Shown in pieces: positions 25,844 through 35,310 of a DNA stretch of 64,000 bases. The stretch lies in NCBI GenBank assembly GCA_016720705.1, contig JADKKB010000007.1, forward strand, positions 682,001 through 746,000. The letters run 5' to 3'. Each line of letters begins with the position of its first letter. The first letter of the stretch is position 1. Source of the stretch: Chloracidobacterium sp. GTDB lineage: Bacteria > Acidobacteriota > Blastocatellia > Pyrinomonadales > Pyrinomonadaceae. The notes beneath the pieces are model-generated. The model made no database searches. It had not been told where the DNA came from and worked only from the letters and a program-made list of their open reading frames with translations. A program made the translations under genes and the position numbers.

Positions 25844-27592
25844 CTATTCCGGAATCCCGACTCGTCTGACCAATTCCTTAAATCGCGGGTCGTCTCGCAC
25901 GAAGTCCCAAGTTTTATTGACCTTTAGTAGGAGCAACTGCCTTTCACGCTCGTCATACCCTTTGTTCAGATATTCGATCGTATTATCTTTGTCTTTGCCC
26001 CAAGCATATGCGAAGGCAAAATCGATGGCTCTAACATAACCGTTTGGGTCTTTTGCATGTTTCGCGTTCAGCTCTTCGAGGCGTAGTTCCTGACGCATTC
26101 GCTCGTAGCCATCCCAGCCGCCTTTTTCGTAGGCTTCTTTCAATCTCGTAGTGTTTTCAGGTTTAAAATTTTTTGCTCTCGCCTCAAGCAGATATTCTTC
26201 GACAGCCTGATCATATTTGCCTTGGTCGGCATAAATATTACCATTGCGACGATGAAAACCCGCTTCACCGGGAAATAGCTCATTGAACTTCTTGTTTTGC
26301 AAAAGTGCTTCGTCAAATCGTCCGGCACGTTGCAATTGAGAACATATAGAAATATTGATCGCAATCGAAAACGGATCGAGTTCGATGGCTTTTGTGATTT
26401 CTCTGATCGATTCGTCATCCCTGCCGCTCCAGGATAATAGTTCGGCATACCATTGATGAGCCGTTGGGTAATTCGGATCAAGTTCGATCGCCCGTTTGTA
26501 AGATCTTTCCGCACCAGCAAAGTCATAATCAAAATGAATAATGATTTGTGCCAGCGACGTATGGGCTTCCGCCAAGTTCGGATCAAGTTCGAGAGCCTTG
26601 AGTGCCGCTTGCTTGCCTTGCGGAAAATAGTCTTTCGGTCTGAAGTCGCCGTAGGTGGGAAACTGGGAATAGGTATCGGCTAATCCGCTGTAAGCCAGAG
26701 CATAATTCGGGTCCTTCTCGATAGCCTGTTTGAAAAACACGACCGCTTTTTGAAATTCAGGTATGTTTCGCTTGTTCCAATGAAAACGGCCTTGCAAATA
26801 AAGTTGATAAGCTTCGTCGTTGTCGGTGTATTTCTTCGCCAGCTTTTGCTCGCTTTCTCCTGACAGTTTTAGTTGCAGTTTGCCCACGATTTCGGCGACG
26901 ATCTCGCGCTGGGTGGTCAGCAGTTCCGAAAGTTTTCGTTCATACTGCTCGCCCCACAGCGACTTGTTGGTGCGGGCATCGACGAGCTCGACCGTGATGT
27001 TCAAATTGTCGCCCCACTTGGTAAGGCGTCCGGTCATCACCGCATCTACGCCAAGTTCGGACGCGATCTTTGCAATATCAGTCTCCTTCCCCTTGTAACG
27101 CATCACCGAACTCGTAGGCGAAACCCTTAGATCGGGAATCTGCGTCAGCCGAAAGATCAACGATTCCGCCAAACCATCAGACAAATAATCCGTGTCGGCA
27201 TCAGAATTCTTATTCTCAAACGGCATCACGGCGATAGAATTGATCTGTTTGGTTGAGGCGAGATATTTGTAACCGAAGAAACCGGCGAGCACGATCACAG
27301 CAAGAGCCAATGCCCCAAAAAGCATGCGCTTGTCGAACATCTTGCTTTTCGGAGCTTTCACGATGCCGCTCGGCAAGACCGCGGTCTTCTCCGTAGTATG
27401 TATCTGCGCAATCGTCGGTGCTTCACCGACGGCATCGGTCGTATGCAATATCGCGGTCTGCGGCTCGTCGAACTGGCCGCCCGCTGACGCAGGCGGTTGC
27501 GACCTTGGGCCATACAACAACTCCGCCCCGTCGTCGAGGCAGAAACTCATCGACAGGTCATACTCACGGCCGCATTGCGGGCATTTCTTCAT
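25844..27592 (-). CDS. Zinc-ribbon, membrane-anchored FlgO/TPR protein (paralogue A)
   Basis: A 582-residue protein. It opens with a zinc ribbon (MKKCPQCGREYD and FCLDDG), then an acidic/Thr-rich linker, a membrane helix at about 89-110, and a FlgO/TolB-N-like domain (NSIAVMPFENKNSDADTDYLSDGLAESLI to GRLTKWGDNLNITVELVDA, about 115-250). At least five TPRs follow (ALAYSGLADTYSQFP, EAHTSLAQIIIHFD, PTAHQWYAELLSW). Proteins of this type are common in Acidobacteria and are often linked to kinases or adenylate-cyclase-like regulators; their function is not established. It follows paralogue B after six bases. Confidence 0.85.
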   Translation of the reverse strand: MKKCPQCGREYDLSMSFCLDDGAELLYGPRSQPPASAGGQFDEPQTAILHTTDAVGEAPTIAQIHTTEKTAVLPSGIVKAPKSKMFDKRMLFGALALAVIVLAGFFGYKYLASTKQINSIAVMPFENKNSDADTDYLSDGLAESLIFRLTQIPDLRVSPTSSVMRYKGKETDIAKIASELGVDAVMTGRLTKWGDNLNITVELVDARTNKSLWGEQYERKLSELLTTQREIVAEIVGKLQLKLSGESEQKLAKKYTDNDEAYQLYLQGRFHWNKRNIPEFQKAVVFFKQAIEKDPNYALAYSGLADTYSQFPTYGDFRPKDYFPQGKQAALKALELDPNLAEAHTSLAQIIIHFDYDFAGAERSYKRAIELDPNYPTAHQWYAELLSWSGRDDESIREITKAIELDPFSIAINISICSQLQRAGRFDEALLQNKKFNELFPGEAGFHRRNGNIYADQGKYDQAVEEYLLEARAKNFKPENTTRLKEAYEKGGWDGYERMRQELRLEELNAKHAKDPNGYVRAIDFAFAYAWGKDKDNTIEYLNKGYDERERQLLLLKVNKTWDFVRDDPRFKELVRRVGIPE

Positions 27593-27598
27593 AGAGTT

Positions 27599-29404
27599 CT
27601 ATTCCGGCAGGCCCACTCGTCTCATCAGGTCCTTGAATCTCGGGTCACCGCGGAGCGGTACAAACTGAGGAGATGTCCGCAGGCCCCATATATTACCGTA
27701 CCGGTTGGCCTGAAAATCTTTTTCCAGCCATTCAAAAACGCGATCAGTTTCGCCGAGGCCCGCATAGACAGTTGCGACAGAGGTCCCGCTGGCGCTGGAC
27801 GTGCCGTCCTTATCGCCTTTTGCGAAGCTGTTTTCAAGTTGGCTGAGTATTGCCTGCGCTTCTGCACGGTTGCCGGCTACTGCCTGAACATAACCGATCA
27901 CCGAAAGAGTGTTTGGCGCACCATTTACTTCGTATGCTTTCCGTGCGTTGGCCAAAGCCTCGTCCGTTTTGCCAACACGCAAGTAGCAGTGTGCGAGCGT
28001 ACGATATTGCCTCCAGAAAGGAGCGAGCCCTAAGCCGCGGTTGGCTTCGGCGATAGCCGCCTCAATATCACCTTTTTCATAAAGGGCTTCGGCCAGATTA
28101 TTGCTAATGCCGGCAGACAACTCATCAAGCTGCTTTGCTTTAATGGCTTCATCGAGAGCTTCATCGAAACGGCCCTGTCTTCGGAGCAGGCGCGAATAAT
28201 AATGGTGAGCTGACGGATAGCTCGGATTCAACTCAATAGAGCGTTTGAAGCTCGACTCAGCCTCTGCCCACTTACCCTCCGTGGAACTTATTATATTGCC
28301 AAGCGTCGCGTGGGCCTCAGCGAGGTACGGGTCAAGCGCAAGAGCTCTATCTAAATAAGTCCGGGCCATCGCGGTCGTTTCCTTTTGCTGCGCTGCCGCG
28401 GTGGTGTCCCCGACAACCTGTGTGAGGTAGTAAGCATCTGCGAGGCCGGCGAAAGCGAGAGCGAAATTGGGGTCTTTTTCGGCAGCCGCTTTGAACTGCT
28501 CGATCGCCGCCTTCATCCCCGCGGGAGTACGTTTGTTCGAGTAAAATCGCCCCTTTAGATAAAGCTGATACGCCTCACTGTTATTCGTATACTGCTTAGC
28601 GAGGCCCTTGGTTTGGTCACCTGAAAGCTGCAGCTGCAGTTTCTGAACGACAGTCGCCGCGATCTCGCGCTGTGTCGCTAACAGGTCAGCAAGCTTTCTG
28701 TCATACTGTTCCGCCCAGATCAGCTTTTTAGTTCGAGCGTCTATCAGTTCAACGCTAATAGTTAGATCGTCTCCGCGTTGCGTCACCCTACCGGACATCA
28801 CGGCATCTACCTCCAGTTCCTTTGAAATCGCCGAGATGTCCGTCTGGGAGCCTTTGTACTTTACGACCGAACTTGTCGGGCTGACTTTTAGCCCAGAGAG
28901 CTGCGACAGCTTGTAAATGAGCGACTCGGCCAGCCCATCGGACAGGTAATCGGTGTCGGCATTTCCGCTGCGGTTCTCAAACGGAAGTACCGCGATCGAA
29001 TTGATCGTACCCGAGCCCGCAGGCTGGAAGTATCGATAACCGAAGAAGCCGCCAACCAAAATCAACACAGCAACTACCAATAGCGCAAGCGGCTTTGTGG
29101 CTCTATTTGCGGAGAAGCTCTGCTGCTTCTCCACCGCGTCACCCAAATTCTTTTGAGGCTCTGCGACCGCTCCAGTTTGTAGGATCGCGGTTTCGTCGGT
29201 CGTGTGGACAAATTGACGAGTATGATCCTCGCCGCCCCGGAACCCGGTCGCTATCGCTCCCGGTTCGGACAAGATCGCCGTCGCAGGCTCGTCACCGGTA
29301 CCAGAGCCGCTCGCCGGGCCTTCGAGCAGCGCATTTCCATCGTCGAGACAATACAGCAGCGTGTCGTCGTAATAATCGCGTCTGCATTCAGGGCATCGTT
29401 TCAT
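27599..29404 (-). CDS. Zinc-ribbon, membrane-anchored FlgO/TPR protein (paralogue B)
   Basis: Paralogue of the downstream protein with the same plan: zinc ribbon MKRCPECRRDYYDD and YCLDDG, linker, membrane helix (about 115-135), FlgO-like domain (NSIAVLPFENRSGNADTDYLSDGLAESLI), then TPRs (ALAFAGLADAYYLTQ, EAHATLGNIISSTE, SAHHYYSRLLRR). The start at 29404 is chosen by analogy with the paralogue; the frame is open for nine more codons upstream. Both proteins end with DPRFKDLMRRVGLPE-like tails. The two adjacent genes arose by tandem duplication and have diverged well beyond recent recombination. Confidence 0.85.
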   Translation of the reverse strand: MKRCPECRRDYYDDTLLYCLDDGNALLEGPASGSGTGDEPATAILSEPGAIATGFRGGEDHTRQFVHTTDETAILQTGAVAEPQKNLGDAVEKQQSFSANRATKPLALLVVAVLILVGGFFGYRYFQPAGSGTINSIAVLPFENRSGNADTDYLSDGLAESLIYKLSQLSGLKVSPTSSVVKYKGSQTDISAISKELEVDAVMSGRVTQRGDDLTISVELIDARTKKLIWAEQYDRKLADLLATQREIAATVVQKLQLQLSGDQTKGLAKQYTNNSEAYQLYLKGRFYSNKRTPAGMKAAIEQFKAAAEKDPNFALAFAGLADAYYLTQVVGDTTAAAQQKETTAMARTYLDRALALDPYLAEAHATLGNIISSTEGKWAEAESSFKRSIELNPSYPSAHHYYSRLLRRQGRFDEALDEAIKAKQLDELSAGISNNLAEALYEKGDIEAAIAEANRGLGLAPFWRQYRTLAHCYLRVGKTDEALANARKAYEVNGAPNTLSVIGYVQAVAGNRAEAQAILSQLENSFAKGDKDGTSSASGTSVATVYAGLGETDRVFEWLEKDFQANRYGNIWGLRTSPQFVPLRGDPRFKDLMRRVGLPE

Positions 29405-29503
29405 AGCGTTACCAGCAAGAGTGTAGGCCACATTTCGGATATTTGACGAGATTATACGCTAAAAATTGGCCTACTAGCACTAAAATAACGAAGAGTCAGT
29501 TGT

Positions 29504-29533
29504 TTGACAGCGTATGTGTTCGTCAAATACGAT
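29504..29533 (+). promoter_or_regulatory. Predicted sigma-70-type promoter for the 29566 gene
   Basis: A perfect TTGACA -35 (29504-29509) and TACGAT -10 (29528-29533) are 18 bases apart, 33 bases before the start codon. Prediction from consensus only. Confidence 0.45.
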
Positions 29534-29565
29534 AATCCTAAAACTCCAAGCGATCACAAATACAT

Positions 29566-30402
29566 ATGAAGAAAATATTCACAGCGTTTTCGTTGTCACT
29601 TTTGCTCTTTGCGGCTGCGGCAGCACAAGTCGGAGAGGTCAAATTCTCAAAGTCGCCAAAGACAGTTGACGGTTCGACAAGCTTCAATTCCGGAGAATTT
29701 ATCTTCGCACATGTAAAGACTCCGCAACCGATCGCGTCTATGCTTACATTCAATGACCGACCGGTGACGTTTTCCGTCGAATTTTCGTCTAATGGCAATA
29801 TGCTAGAAGAGGAAATGTACGGCTTTGATCAGACAAAGGTCAAAGGTGCGAAAAACGCATCTTTTGTCCTGCCGGTCGTCTCAGATCCGGCTGGAGACGT
29901 GCCCTTGTTTGGCAAAAATCTGTTCGCGATCCGATTGTCAGGTGCATTGGCGAAGTTGCCCGTCGGGAGCCACGAGATCGCTTTCGATTTTAAGTCGTAT
30001 AACTACAAAGACGCAGGCGAATCTATCGCAAAGGGCAAATTTACACTTGTTGTCAGACCTGACGCAAAGACATTTTTTGCCAAGAACGAAAAGGACTCGT
30101 ACGACTCGATGACCAAGCGAGGTGTATCGACCGTAACGGCAAGCTCACGCGACGTGGCGATGGGCGTGGTCGGCGGCACGAGTGTCATAACGCTGGTAAA
30201 CAACTGCGGCCGCAGCGTCTGGATGCGAAAAGCCGGCAGTTCGGACAAGACCGAGTACCGCCTCTCATCGGGCCAGACAATGAAATACGACCGCGACTCA
30301 GGCTACCTCGAAGAATGGAATTTCAAAACGCTGAAATGGGGCACGGTCTCTACAGTTTGGTCGGCGGATTCGACGGGCAAAGCCAATATCTGCGCGAAAT
30401 AG
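29566..30402 (+). CDS. Hypothetical exported protein, 278 aa
   Basis: Not recognised. It has an N-terminal signal peptide (MKKIFTAFSLSLLLFAAAAAQ). The mature protein is beta-rich, with a first domain of about 150 residues (SKSPKTVDGSTSFNSGEFIF; SHEIAFDFKSYNYKD) and a second short domain after residue 205 containing LVNNCGRSVWMRKAGSSDKTEYRL and ending in a cysteine. The NNC-x-SVW-R pattern resembles thaumatin-like or immunoglobulin-like surface domains but is not diagnostic. It stands alone between divergent and convergent neighbours. Confidence 0.6.
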   Translation: MKKIFTAFSLSLLLFAAAAAQVGEVKFSKSPKTVDGSTSFNSGEFIFAHVKTPQPIASMLTFNDRPVTFSVEFSSNGNMLEEEMYGFDQTKVKGAKNASFVLPVVSDPAGDVPLFGKNLFAIRLSGALAKLPVGSHEIAFDFKSYNYKDAGESIAKGKFTLVVRPDAKTFFAKNEKDSYDSMTKRGVSTVTASSRDVAMGVVGGTSVITLVNNCGRSVWMRKAGSSDKTEYRLSSGQTMKYDRDSGYLEEWNFKTLKWGTVSTVWSADSTGKANICAK

Positions 30403-30435
30403 TACAAACTACAAATTTTAATGGCAGTCTTGCGA

Positions 30436-31248
30436 TCAAACGCGAAGCTGCCATTTTGTGCGTGTATAAGCGATCTTAAAGCCGTTTTTCTGAGCGTTTT
30501 TCTGGGACTGACTGCCGGGCGATGCTCCCATAATGGCTAGCTTGCAGCCCTTTTCGGCGGCAAATTCCAGGCGGTCTTCGAGCAACGCGGTTTGGGCACC
30601 TTGATTGCGGCCCGCCGGGATCGTGCTGGCCCCGGCGAGTGCGCAGACGTCATCGTAAATGAACAATGATCCTGTGGAGATCGGATTGCCGTCGAGTTCG
30701 GCGAGGTATGGAAAGGCTCCTTTGCATTGCGCTCCGATCCGGCCGAAACTAAACATAAAATCCGCGAGGCCTTCGTGTTCCGTCGCCCAGCCGTCAGCAG
30801 ACGTTCGAGCCCAAAGATCGATTTCATCGGACGAGATAACCCGAGTCGTCAGACTTTCATTCCGCCGCCGCTTTTCGATCAATCGGTCAAGCTCGCGAAA
30901 CATCACGCTCGTCAATTCGATCGGCCGATAGCCCCGCGTCGACAATAACTCCATCAGCGACGGATCCGTCATCGGGCTGACTTCGTGAAAAACAGGGGCT
31001 TTTCGTTCGTTGAAAAACGCTTCGATCTCGTCGAGATGCTCGTCGGTTGCATCTTCAAATAGCCCTAGTCCGAAGGTCTGTGTCAGCGGTGATTCGACCC
31101 CGTCGAACATCGCGTATGTTCCGGCGACCTCGATCCATTCCGCTCCGATTTCGGACTCGAGCCTTGCTCGAGTTTCGACAAAGTCGGCGTTGACCCGGGC
31201 TTCGGTGCGCTCAAGTTTTTGGGAAAGCTTTATATCTGAAAAAATCAC
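30436..31248 (-). CDS. GNAT-family N-acetyltransferase, 270 aa
   Basis: The last 150 residues form a GNAT fold. The segment STIPAGRNQGAQTALLEDRL (about 210-229) carries the acetyl-CoA pyrophosphate loop (R-x2-G-A), and the C-terminal MGASPGSQSQKNAQKNGFKI is the usual conserved strand-helix. The N-terminal 120 residues (ERTEARVNADFVETRARLES) are an additional domain also seen in GNATs of this size. The substrate is unknown. It is convergent with the 29566 gene; its upstream side is a 377-base non-coding stretch. Confidence 0.75.
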   Translation of the reverse strand: MIFSDIKLSQKLERTEARVNADFVETRARLESEIGAEWIEVAGTYAMFDGVESPLTQTFGLGLFEDATDEHLDEIEAFFNERKAPVFHEVSPMTDPSLMELLSTRGYRPIELTSVMFRELDRLIEKRRRNESLTTRVISSDEIDLWARTSADGWATEHEGLADFMFSFGRIGAQCKGAFPYLAELDGNPISTGSLFIYDDVCALAGASTIPAGRNQGAQTALLEDRLEFAAEKGCKLAIMGASPGSQSQKNAQKNGFKIAYTRTKWQLRV

Positions 31249-31625
31249 GTTCGTCTCTCCTAGTTTCCGTTAGTGTAGAAAGTCGTCCAATTCCGTCCGT
31301 TCCGATAGATTTCTTAATGAAATTGAAATCTTTTTTATAAAACTCGATTCTCAACATTACCTCGACGTCCTCCGAAATTAGGGAACGAATACTCAAATCT
31401 GACATTTAATTTTCTTATACGGGTGCACTGAATATGTGCTATTATGGCTTCGCTTCTCATAAGTTAATTGCCCGCTCGCTGGTCTTTTTTGCAGATGGTT
31501 TTCGGGCATTCGTCACAGTTCTGGAGACCGCAATGGAAATGTTCGGGTATCTAATTCAGACATCCCAAGTTAACCCGTTACGTACTTCAGTTCGATTTCA
31601 CCTCAAAAAAACAAGGAGTTTAGGT
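31249..31625. other. Intergenic region, 377 bp
   Basis: Between divergent genes. It contains the ribosome site AAGGAG (31614-31619) for the plus-strand gene at 31626. A minus-strand open frame to 31405 and a plus-strand frame from 31434 exist but show no protein-like features; the plus-strand frame is the upstream extension of the 31626 gene. Nothing else is recognised. Confidence 0.45.
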
Positions 31626-32195
31626 ATGTTTAGAAATTCGATCTTGGTCATTATGGCTGTTGTGCTTTTGGGTGTCGGGTCAGCTATGGCCGGCAATTGT
31701 AATAACGACAATTTCTTCGGCACTTACACGCGTGTCGATGCGGCAACGGATCCGATCGGTGATGGCACGTTACTTCATCAGTATATTTACAACCTGACAT
31801 TGAGTTCTGATGGATCCGCCATCCAATATTGGACGGGATTGCCTGATTTTCAAATTAATTCTGGTACCGGTTCAACATTTGTCGGAAGCTGGAAATGCAA
31901 GAATAACGGCCAGCTAGTGGTAACGCTTCTCGCCAGCACTTACTATCCAACAGATCCCTCTGCAAACCAAAACGTCCCGCTGCCAGACGTCAGCCTTCAG
32001 TACAACTACCGTTACACTTACTTGTTCAAGGTCAATAATCCCAACACCCTGACCCGTATACAGGCTAGATCACGTCGATATCTTGCAAGCGAAGATTCGA
32101 CGAATCCTACCGCAGGCATTCTCGGGACTCTCAGCACGACGCCGGTCACATACAACCGTTTTGTTGCAAGCGATGACGACCTTACAGCTCCGTAA
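31626..32195 (+). CDS. Hypothetical exported protein, 189 aa
   Basis: Start at 31626 is chosen because AAGGAG sits seven bases upstream and residues 1-21 then form a clean signal peptide (ILVIMAVVLLGVGSAMAG); the open frame continues upstream to 31434 without a ribosome site. The mature 168 residues are beta-rich with many Thr/Tyr residues (FFGTYTRVDAATDPIGDG, LQYNYRYTYLFKVNN). Two cysteines (about 24 and 98) could pair. It resembles small secreted orphan proteins of Acidobacteria. A rho-independent terminator follows. Confidence 0.65.
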   Translation: MFRNSILVIMAVVLLGVGSAMAGNCNNDNFFGTYTRVDAATDPIGDGTLLHQYIYNLTLSSDGSAIQYWTGLPDFQINSGTGSTFVGSWKCKNNGQLVVTLLASTYYPTDPSANQNVPLPDVSLQYNYRYTYLFKVNNPNTLTRIQARSRRYLASEDSTNPTAGILGTLSTTPVTYNRFVASDDDLTAP

Positions 32196-32221
32196 GCCTA
32201 TATCTAATATTGTGGGTATTG

Positions 32222-32254
32222 GGCGGTCGCGAAAGTGGCCGCCTCATTTTTTTT
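32222..32254 (+). terminator. Rho-independent terminator
   Basis: GGCGG (32222-32226) pairs with CCGCC (32239-32243) around a short loop, followed after three bases by a run of eight T. It lies 27 bases after the stop of the 31626 gene. Confidence 0.75.
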
Positions 32255-32336
32255 CACCTTTACACATTCACCGCATTAGAGAAATTGCTCGGAGCAGTAT
32301 TGCAACCAATTACTCCGCATCGGTCGTGAGATTGGA

Positions 32337-33314
32337 TCAGGGCAGCACAATAGGCGTGAACGTTCCCGGCGGTCCATAGGAATACGTGCTGCCGCTGCTA
32401 AAGCGTCCATCTCTTACGGTTTCTCTTGCGGTTTGCAATATGAGACTCCTTTCTTGAATCGCAAATTGATATGTTGCTTTCTCCAGCGTTCTTTTCTGGC
32501 TTACTTTTAGCGTATTCCAATTATCCGCCCCATTTCTCTTAGTCCATGCCTCGATCACACTCGTTTGCGGCGTTATTATCAGGCTGCTTCCGCTGACCGT
32601 ATAGGTGCCGCTTTCCTTTATCAAAAGAGTTTCGTCACTCGCCTCGCTGTAATTTTTACCGTTGAAATAGTAAGTCCCGTCAGCATTAAACGTGTATTGC
32701 TGCTTGTTGTAACTATAGGTGCCAAATCGGTTATTCAGTTGACTCACTGCATTCGATTTTCCCCATGAACCAACGATCGCCGCGCTTCCAACTCCTTTGT
32801 TTGTTTGCCGTGTTCCCGCGGTCTCCAACTTTCCCAAACTGATCGATTTCAAAAATGCCGCAATTTCTGACTGGTATGCCTCGGTGTTAGTTAGCACAAA
32901 TGCGTTTACCATTTTTCCATAACCGCTCGCCGTGAATAGCAATACATAGCCCTCCTCGAAATCTTTTTGATATGAAGCGGAACCAACGAGAAATTCCCAA
33001 CCGCCCTTATTATACGAATCGGACATCTGCGGGGCGGCCGAAACATCTACCGCTTCCTTAATGAGCGTACGCCATGCGGCGTCGAAGTTTGCTTTCGAAT
33101 TGTTTGTGCTGGGAAGCGATTTGATGAGAGTGATCAAGCAAACATTTCCAGTTGTTTTATCTTCGGTCGAAAATTGAATCGAACTTTGGGCTGCCTGCTT
33201 TTGCCAACCTTTCGGCGACTTAAACGTCGCGATATCGAAGGTTTCTGATGCCTGAGCCAAAGCGCCGCCTGAAAGGGTCAGAAAACACGTTATCCATAAA
33301 AAAGCATGTTTCAT
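32337..33314 (-). CDS. Hypothetical exported protein with C-terminal lipocalin-like domain
   Basis: A 325-residue exported protein with a signal peptide at 1-20 (LWITCFLTLSGGALAQ). Residues about 25-165 form an alpha/beta domain (FKSPKGWQKQAAQSSIQFS; AYQSEIAAFLKSISLGK) like the surface domains that precede 'lipocalin' repeats in myxobacterial and acidobacterial proteins. Residues about 180-300 are beta strands with the lipocalin-like GSWGKSNAVSQ and QYTFNADGTYYFNGKNY signatures. No partner gene is evident. Confidence 0.65.
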   Translation of the reverse strand: MKHAFLWITCFLTLSGGALAQASETFDIATFKSPKGWQKQAAQSSIQFSTEDKTTGNVCLITLIKSLPSTNNSKANFDAAWRTLIKEAVDVSAAPQMSDSYNKGGWEFLVGSASYQKDFEEGYVLLFTASGYGKMVNAFVLTNTEAYQSEIAAFLKSISLGKLETAGTRQTNKGVGSAAIVGSWGKSNAVSQLNNRFGTYSYNKQQYTFNADGTYYFNGKNYSEASDETLLIKESGTYTVSGSSLIITPQTSVIEAWTKRNGADNWNTLKVSQKRTLEKATYQFAIQERSLILQTARETVRDGRFSSGSTYSYGPPGTFTPIVLP

Positions 33315-33671
33315 AAATAGCTCCGATCATCGACTTGCCGATCCGGTATGTCCCGTGAATTTTCAACATTGTTCCGCAAGATAAAAAAGAATCTTCCGGA
33401 GTACCAAATACTTCTTTACTGTCTCTGCATTTTTGGCAATGCAAATCTCACTTTTGTTTTTTGGGCACTGGCATATCCGTCATATTTAGAAACGGAATCT
33501 CTTTATCGCTTACGAAAAACATCACTAGTCGCAGAGGTCCGGTCGTGCTGCAATTGTATCCCGTCGTTTTCACGCCTGGTCGCTCGACGAACGAATCATT
33601 AGCAAAAGCCTCGACACGTTCGACGCTTTGTGAGAGATATTTATCGGCGTCGATCATCGTTCTCGGACTGT
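33315..33671. other. Intergenic region with a weak small ORF
   Basis: 357 bases between two minus-strand genes. A 69-codon minus-strand frame (33448-33657) reads protein-like in its second half (RLVMFFVSDKEIPFLNMTDM) and starts 15 bases after the serine hydrolase gene ends, but has no clear ribosome site, so it may be a small gene or a decayed tail. Nothing else is recognised. Confidence 0.35.
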
Positions 33672-35240
33672 CTACTTCTTACGGCGAAAATCGAGATCGT
33701 GAAAGTCATAGCTGAAATCGGTGAGTGGTGAGATCGCACGCATTGTAAAGCCTGCGGCCGCTCCGTTTTCGTCGAGGCTAAAACTCACAAATGCGTCGGC
33801 GTCCATACTGAGGTCGTCCCATTTCACAACATATGTATTGGCTTTGTATGGGATCAGGTCACCGGTAAGCCGCGGCGAACGCTTTGAGCTGAATCGCAGC
33901 TTTCCGCCCTTCATTTCGATCGCGGCATCACCGAGCCACGCGTCTGTATATGTGCCCGAGATCAACTCCGCTTCAATTACAGCACCGCCGGACCTTTGGG
34001 CATTTTCAATATCGAGAGCGACCTTATCGGTGATGCCCTTTGCCGTCGCGATCGATTTTTGACGGCTAGCGGAAATGTCCGTGACCCAATCTCGGCCTTT
34101 GACCCCAAAATAACCGTCTTTTATCTGATTGGTGATCGATGAGAATGCACCGCCTTCTTGCTGGTTTGTTAGGACGATAATTCCAAGGTTAAGTTCCGGG
34201 ATCATCGTGATCTGGGTGACCATTCCCTCGAGGCCGCCGGTATGCGACACCTGTTTGTAACCGTTAACATCGCTGACGCCAAACCCGAGAGCGTACGCTG
34301 AAAAATGTGTGTTATATGGTCCGGGCGCGTTGACCGGGATGATCGTCTGCGGCGACCAGATCTCTTTCAAAGTTCTTTCGGAAATAAGCCGCTTGTCGCC
34401 GTTGTATTTTGCGCCGTTCAAGAGCATCCCGACCCATTTCGCAAGGTCTGTGATGTTCGAATTGATGCCGCCCGCCGCCGCCGGCACGCGCACGTTACTT
34501 CGCTTGATGACCTGAACTTTTCCCTCCACGCTTGCGTGTCCCTCGATCACGTTACTGCGATCTTGCAGCCTCTCAAATAGCCCGGCAGAACTCGTCATCC
34601 CGAGCGGTTTCATTATCCGCTCCTCGACAAATTCGGGCCAGCTTTTGCCCGAAACCCGTCTGATCACCTCGCCCGCAACGATATAGAGATTGTTGTCATA
34701 ATCATATTTGGTACGGAAACTCGAAACTTGTTTCAAATACCGTAGATTATGGATAACATCCTCGATCGTAAAATCACTGCCATCCGGGAAAAACATCAGG
34801 TCGCCCGCACCTAGCCCAAGTCCGCTGCGATGTGTCAGCAGATCGCGGATGCGAAAATCCTCCGTGACGTATGGGTTGTATAGCTTGAATTCAGGAATAT
34901 AATCCTGAACGCGGTCGTCCCACTTGATCTTTCCCTCGTCGACAAGAATACCGAGTGACACGGTCGTAAACGCTTTTGAATTGGACGCGATGCCGACCAG
35001 CGTATTCTCGTCCATCTTCGCACTGGCATTCAGCGAACGAACGCCGTGGCCTTTCGCATATATGACCTTGCCATCCTTGATCACACCGACCGAGATGCCG
35101 GGCACGTCGAATGCCTTCATCGACCGCTCTACCAGCAGATCGATCTCCGCACTTGTCAGCACTTGAGAGTGAGCGCTGTTTGCCAAAACAAGGACCAAAA
35201 TTGCCAGGCCTAGGAAATACGAGAAGATTTGTTTTTTCAT
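33672..35240 (-). CDS. Exported serine hydrolase of the class C beta-lactamase fold
   Basis: A 522-residue penicillin-binding/beta-lactamase-like esterase or peptidase, exported by a signal peptide (residues 1-25, VLVLANSAHSQ). Active-site motifs are present: S-x-x-K in ASNSKAF (about 85-91), the Tyr motif in YDYDNNLY (about 171-178) and HTGG (about 330). The C-terminal about 110 residues (after PSLTG-like linker; LISGTYTDAWLGDAAIEMKGGKL) match the DUF3471 domain often fused to these hydrolases. The family includes D-aminopeptidases, esterases and few true beta-lactamases; the substrate cannot be told. Confidence 0.88.
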   Translation of the reverse strand: MKKQIFSYFLGLAILVLVLANSAHSQVLTSAEIDLLVERSMKAFDVPGISVGVIKDGKVIYAKGHGVRSLNASAKMDENTLVGIASNSKAFTTVSLGILVDEGKIKWDDRVQDYIPEFKLYNPYVTEDFRIRDLLTHRSGLGLGAGDLMFFPDGSDFTIEDVIHNLRYLKQVSSFRTKYDYDNNLYIVAGEVIRRVSGKSWPEFVEERIMKPLGMTSSAGLFERLQDRSNVIEGHASVEGKVQVIKRSNVRVPAAAGGINSNITDLAKWVGMLLNGAKYNGDKRLISERTLKEIWSPQTIIPVNAPGPYNTHFSAYALGFGVSDVNGYKQVSHTGGLEGMVTQITMIPELNLGIIVLTNQQEGGAFSSITNQIKDGYFGVKGRDWVTDISASRQKSIATAKGITDKVALDIENAQRSGGAVIEAELISGTYTDAWLGDAAIEMKGGKLRFSSKRSPRLTGDLIPYKANTYVVKWDDLSMDADAFVSFSLDENGAAAGFTMRAISPLTDFSYDFHDLDFRRKK

Positions 35241-35310
35241 AATTGTGATCGATCAGCGGGCCTCCGCGCGTCTTAGCCCCAACGACACCCTATATTGTCG
35301 AGTTGAAATA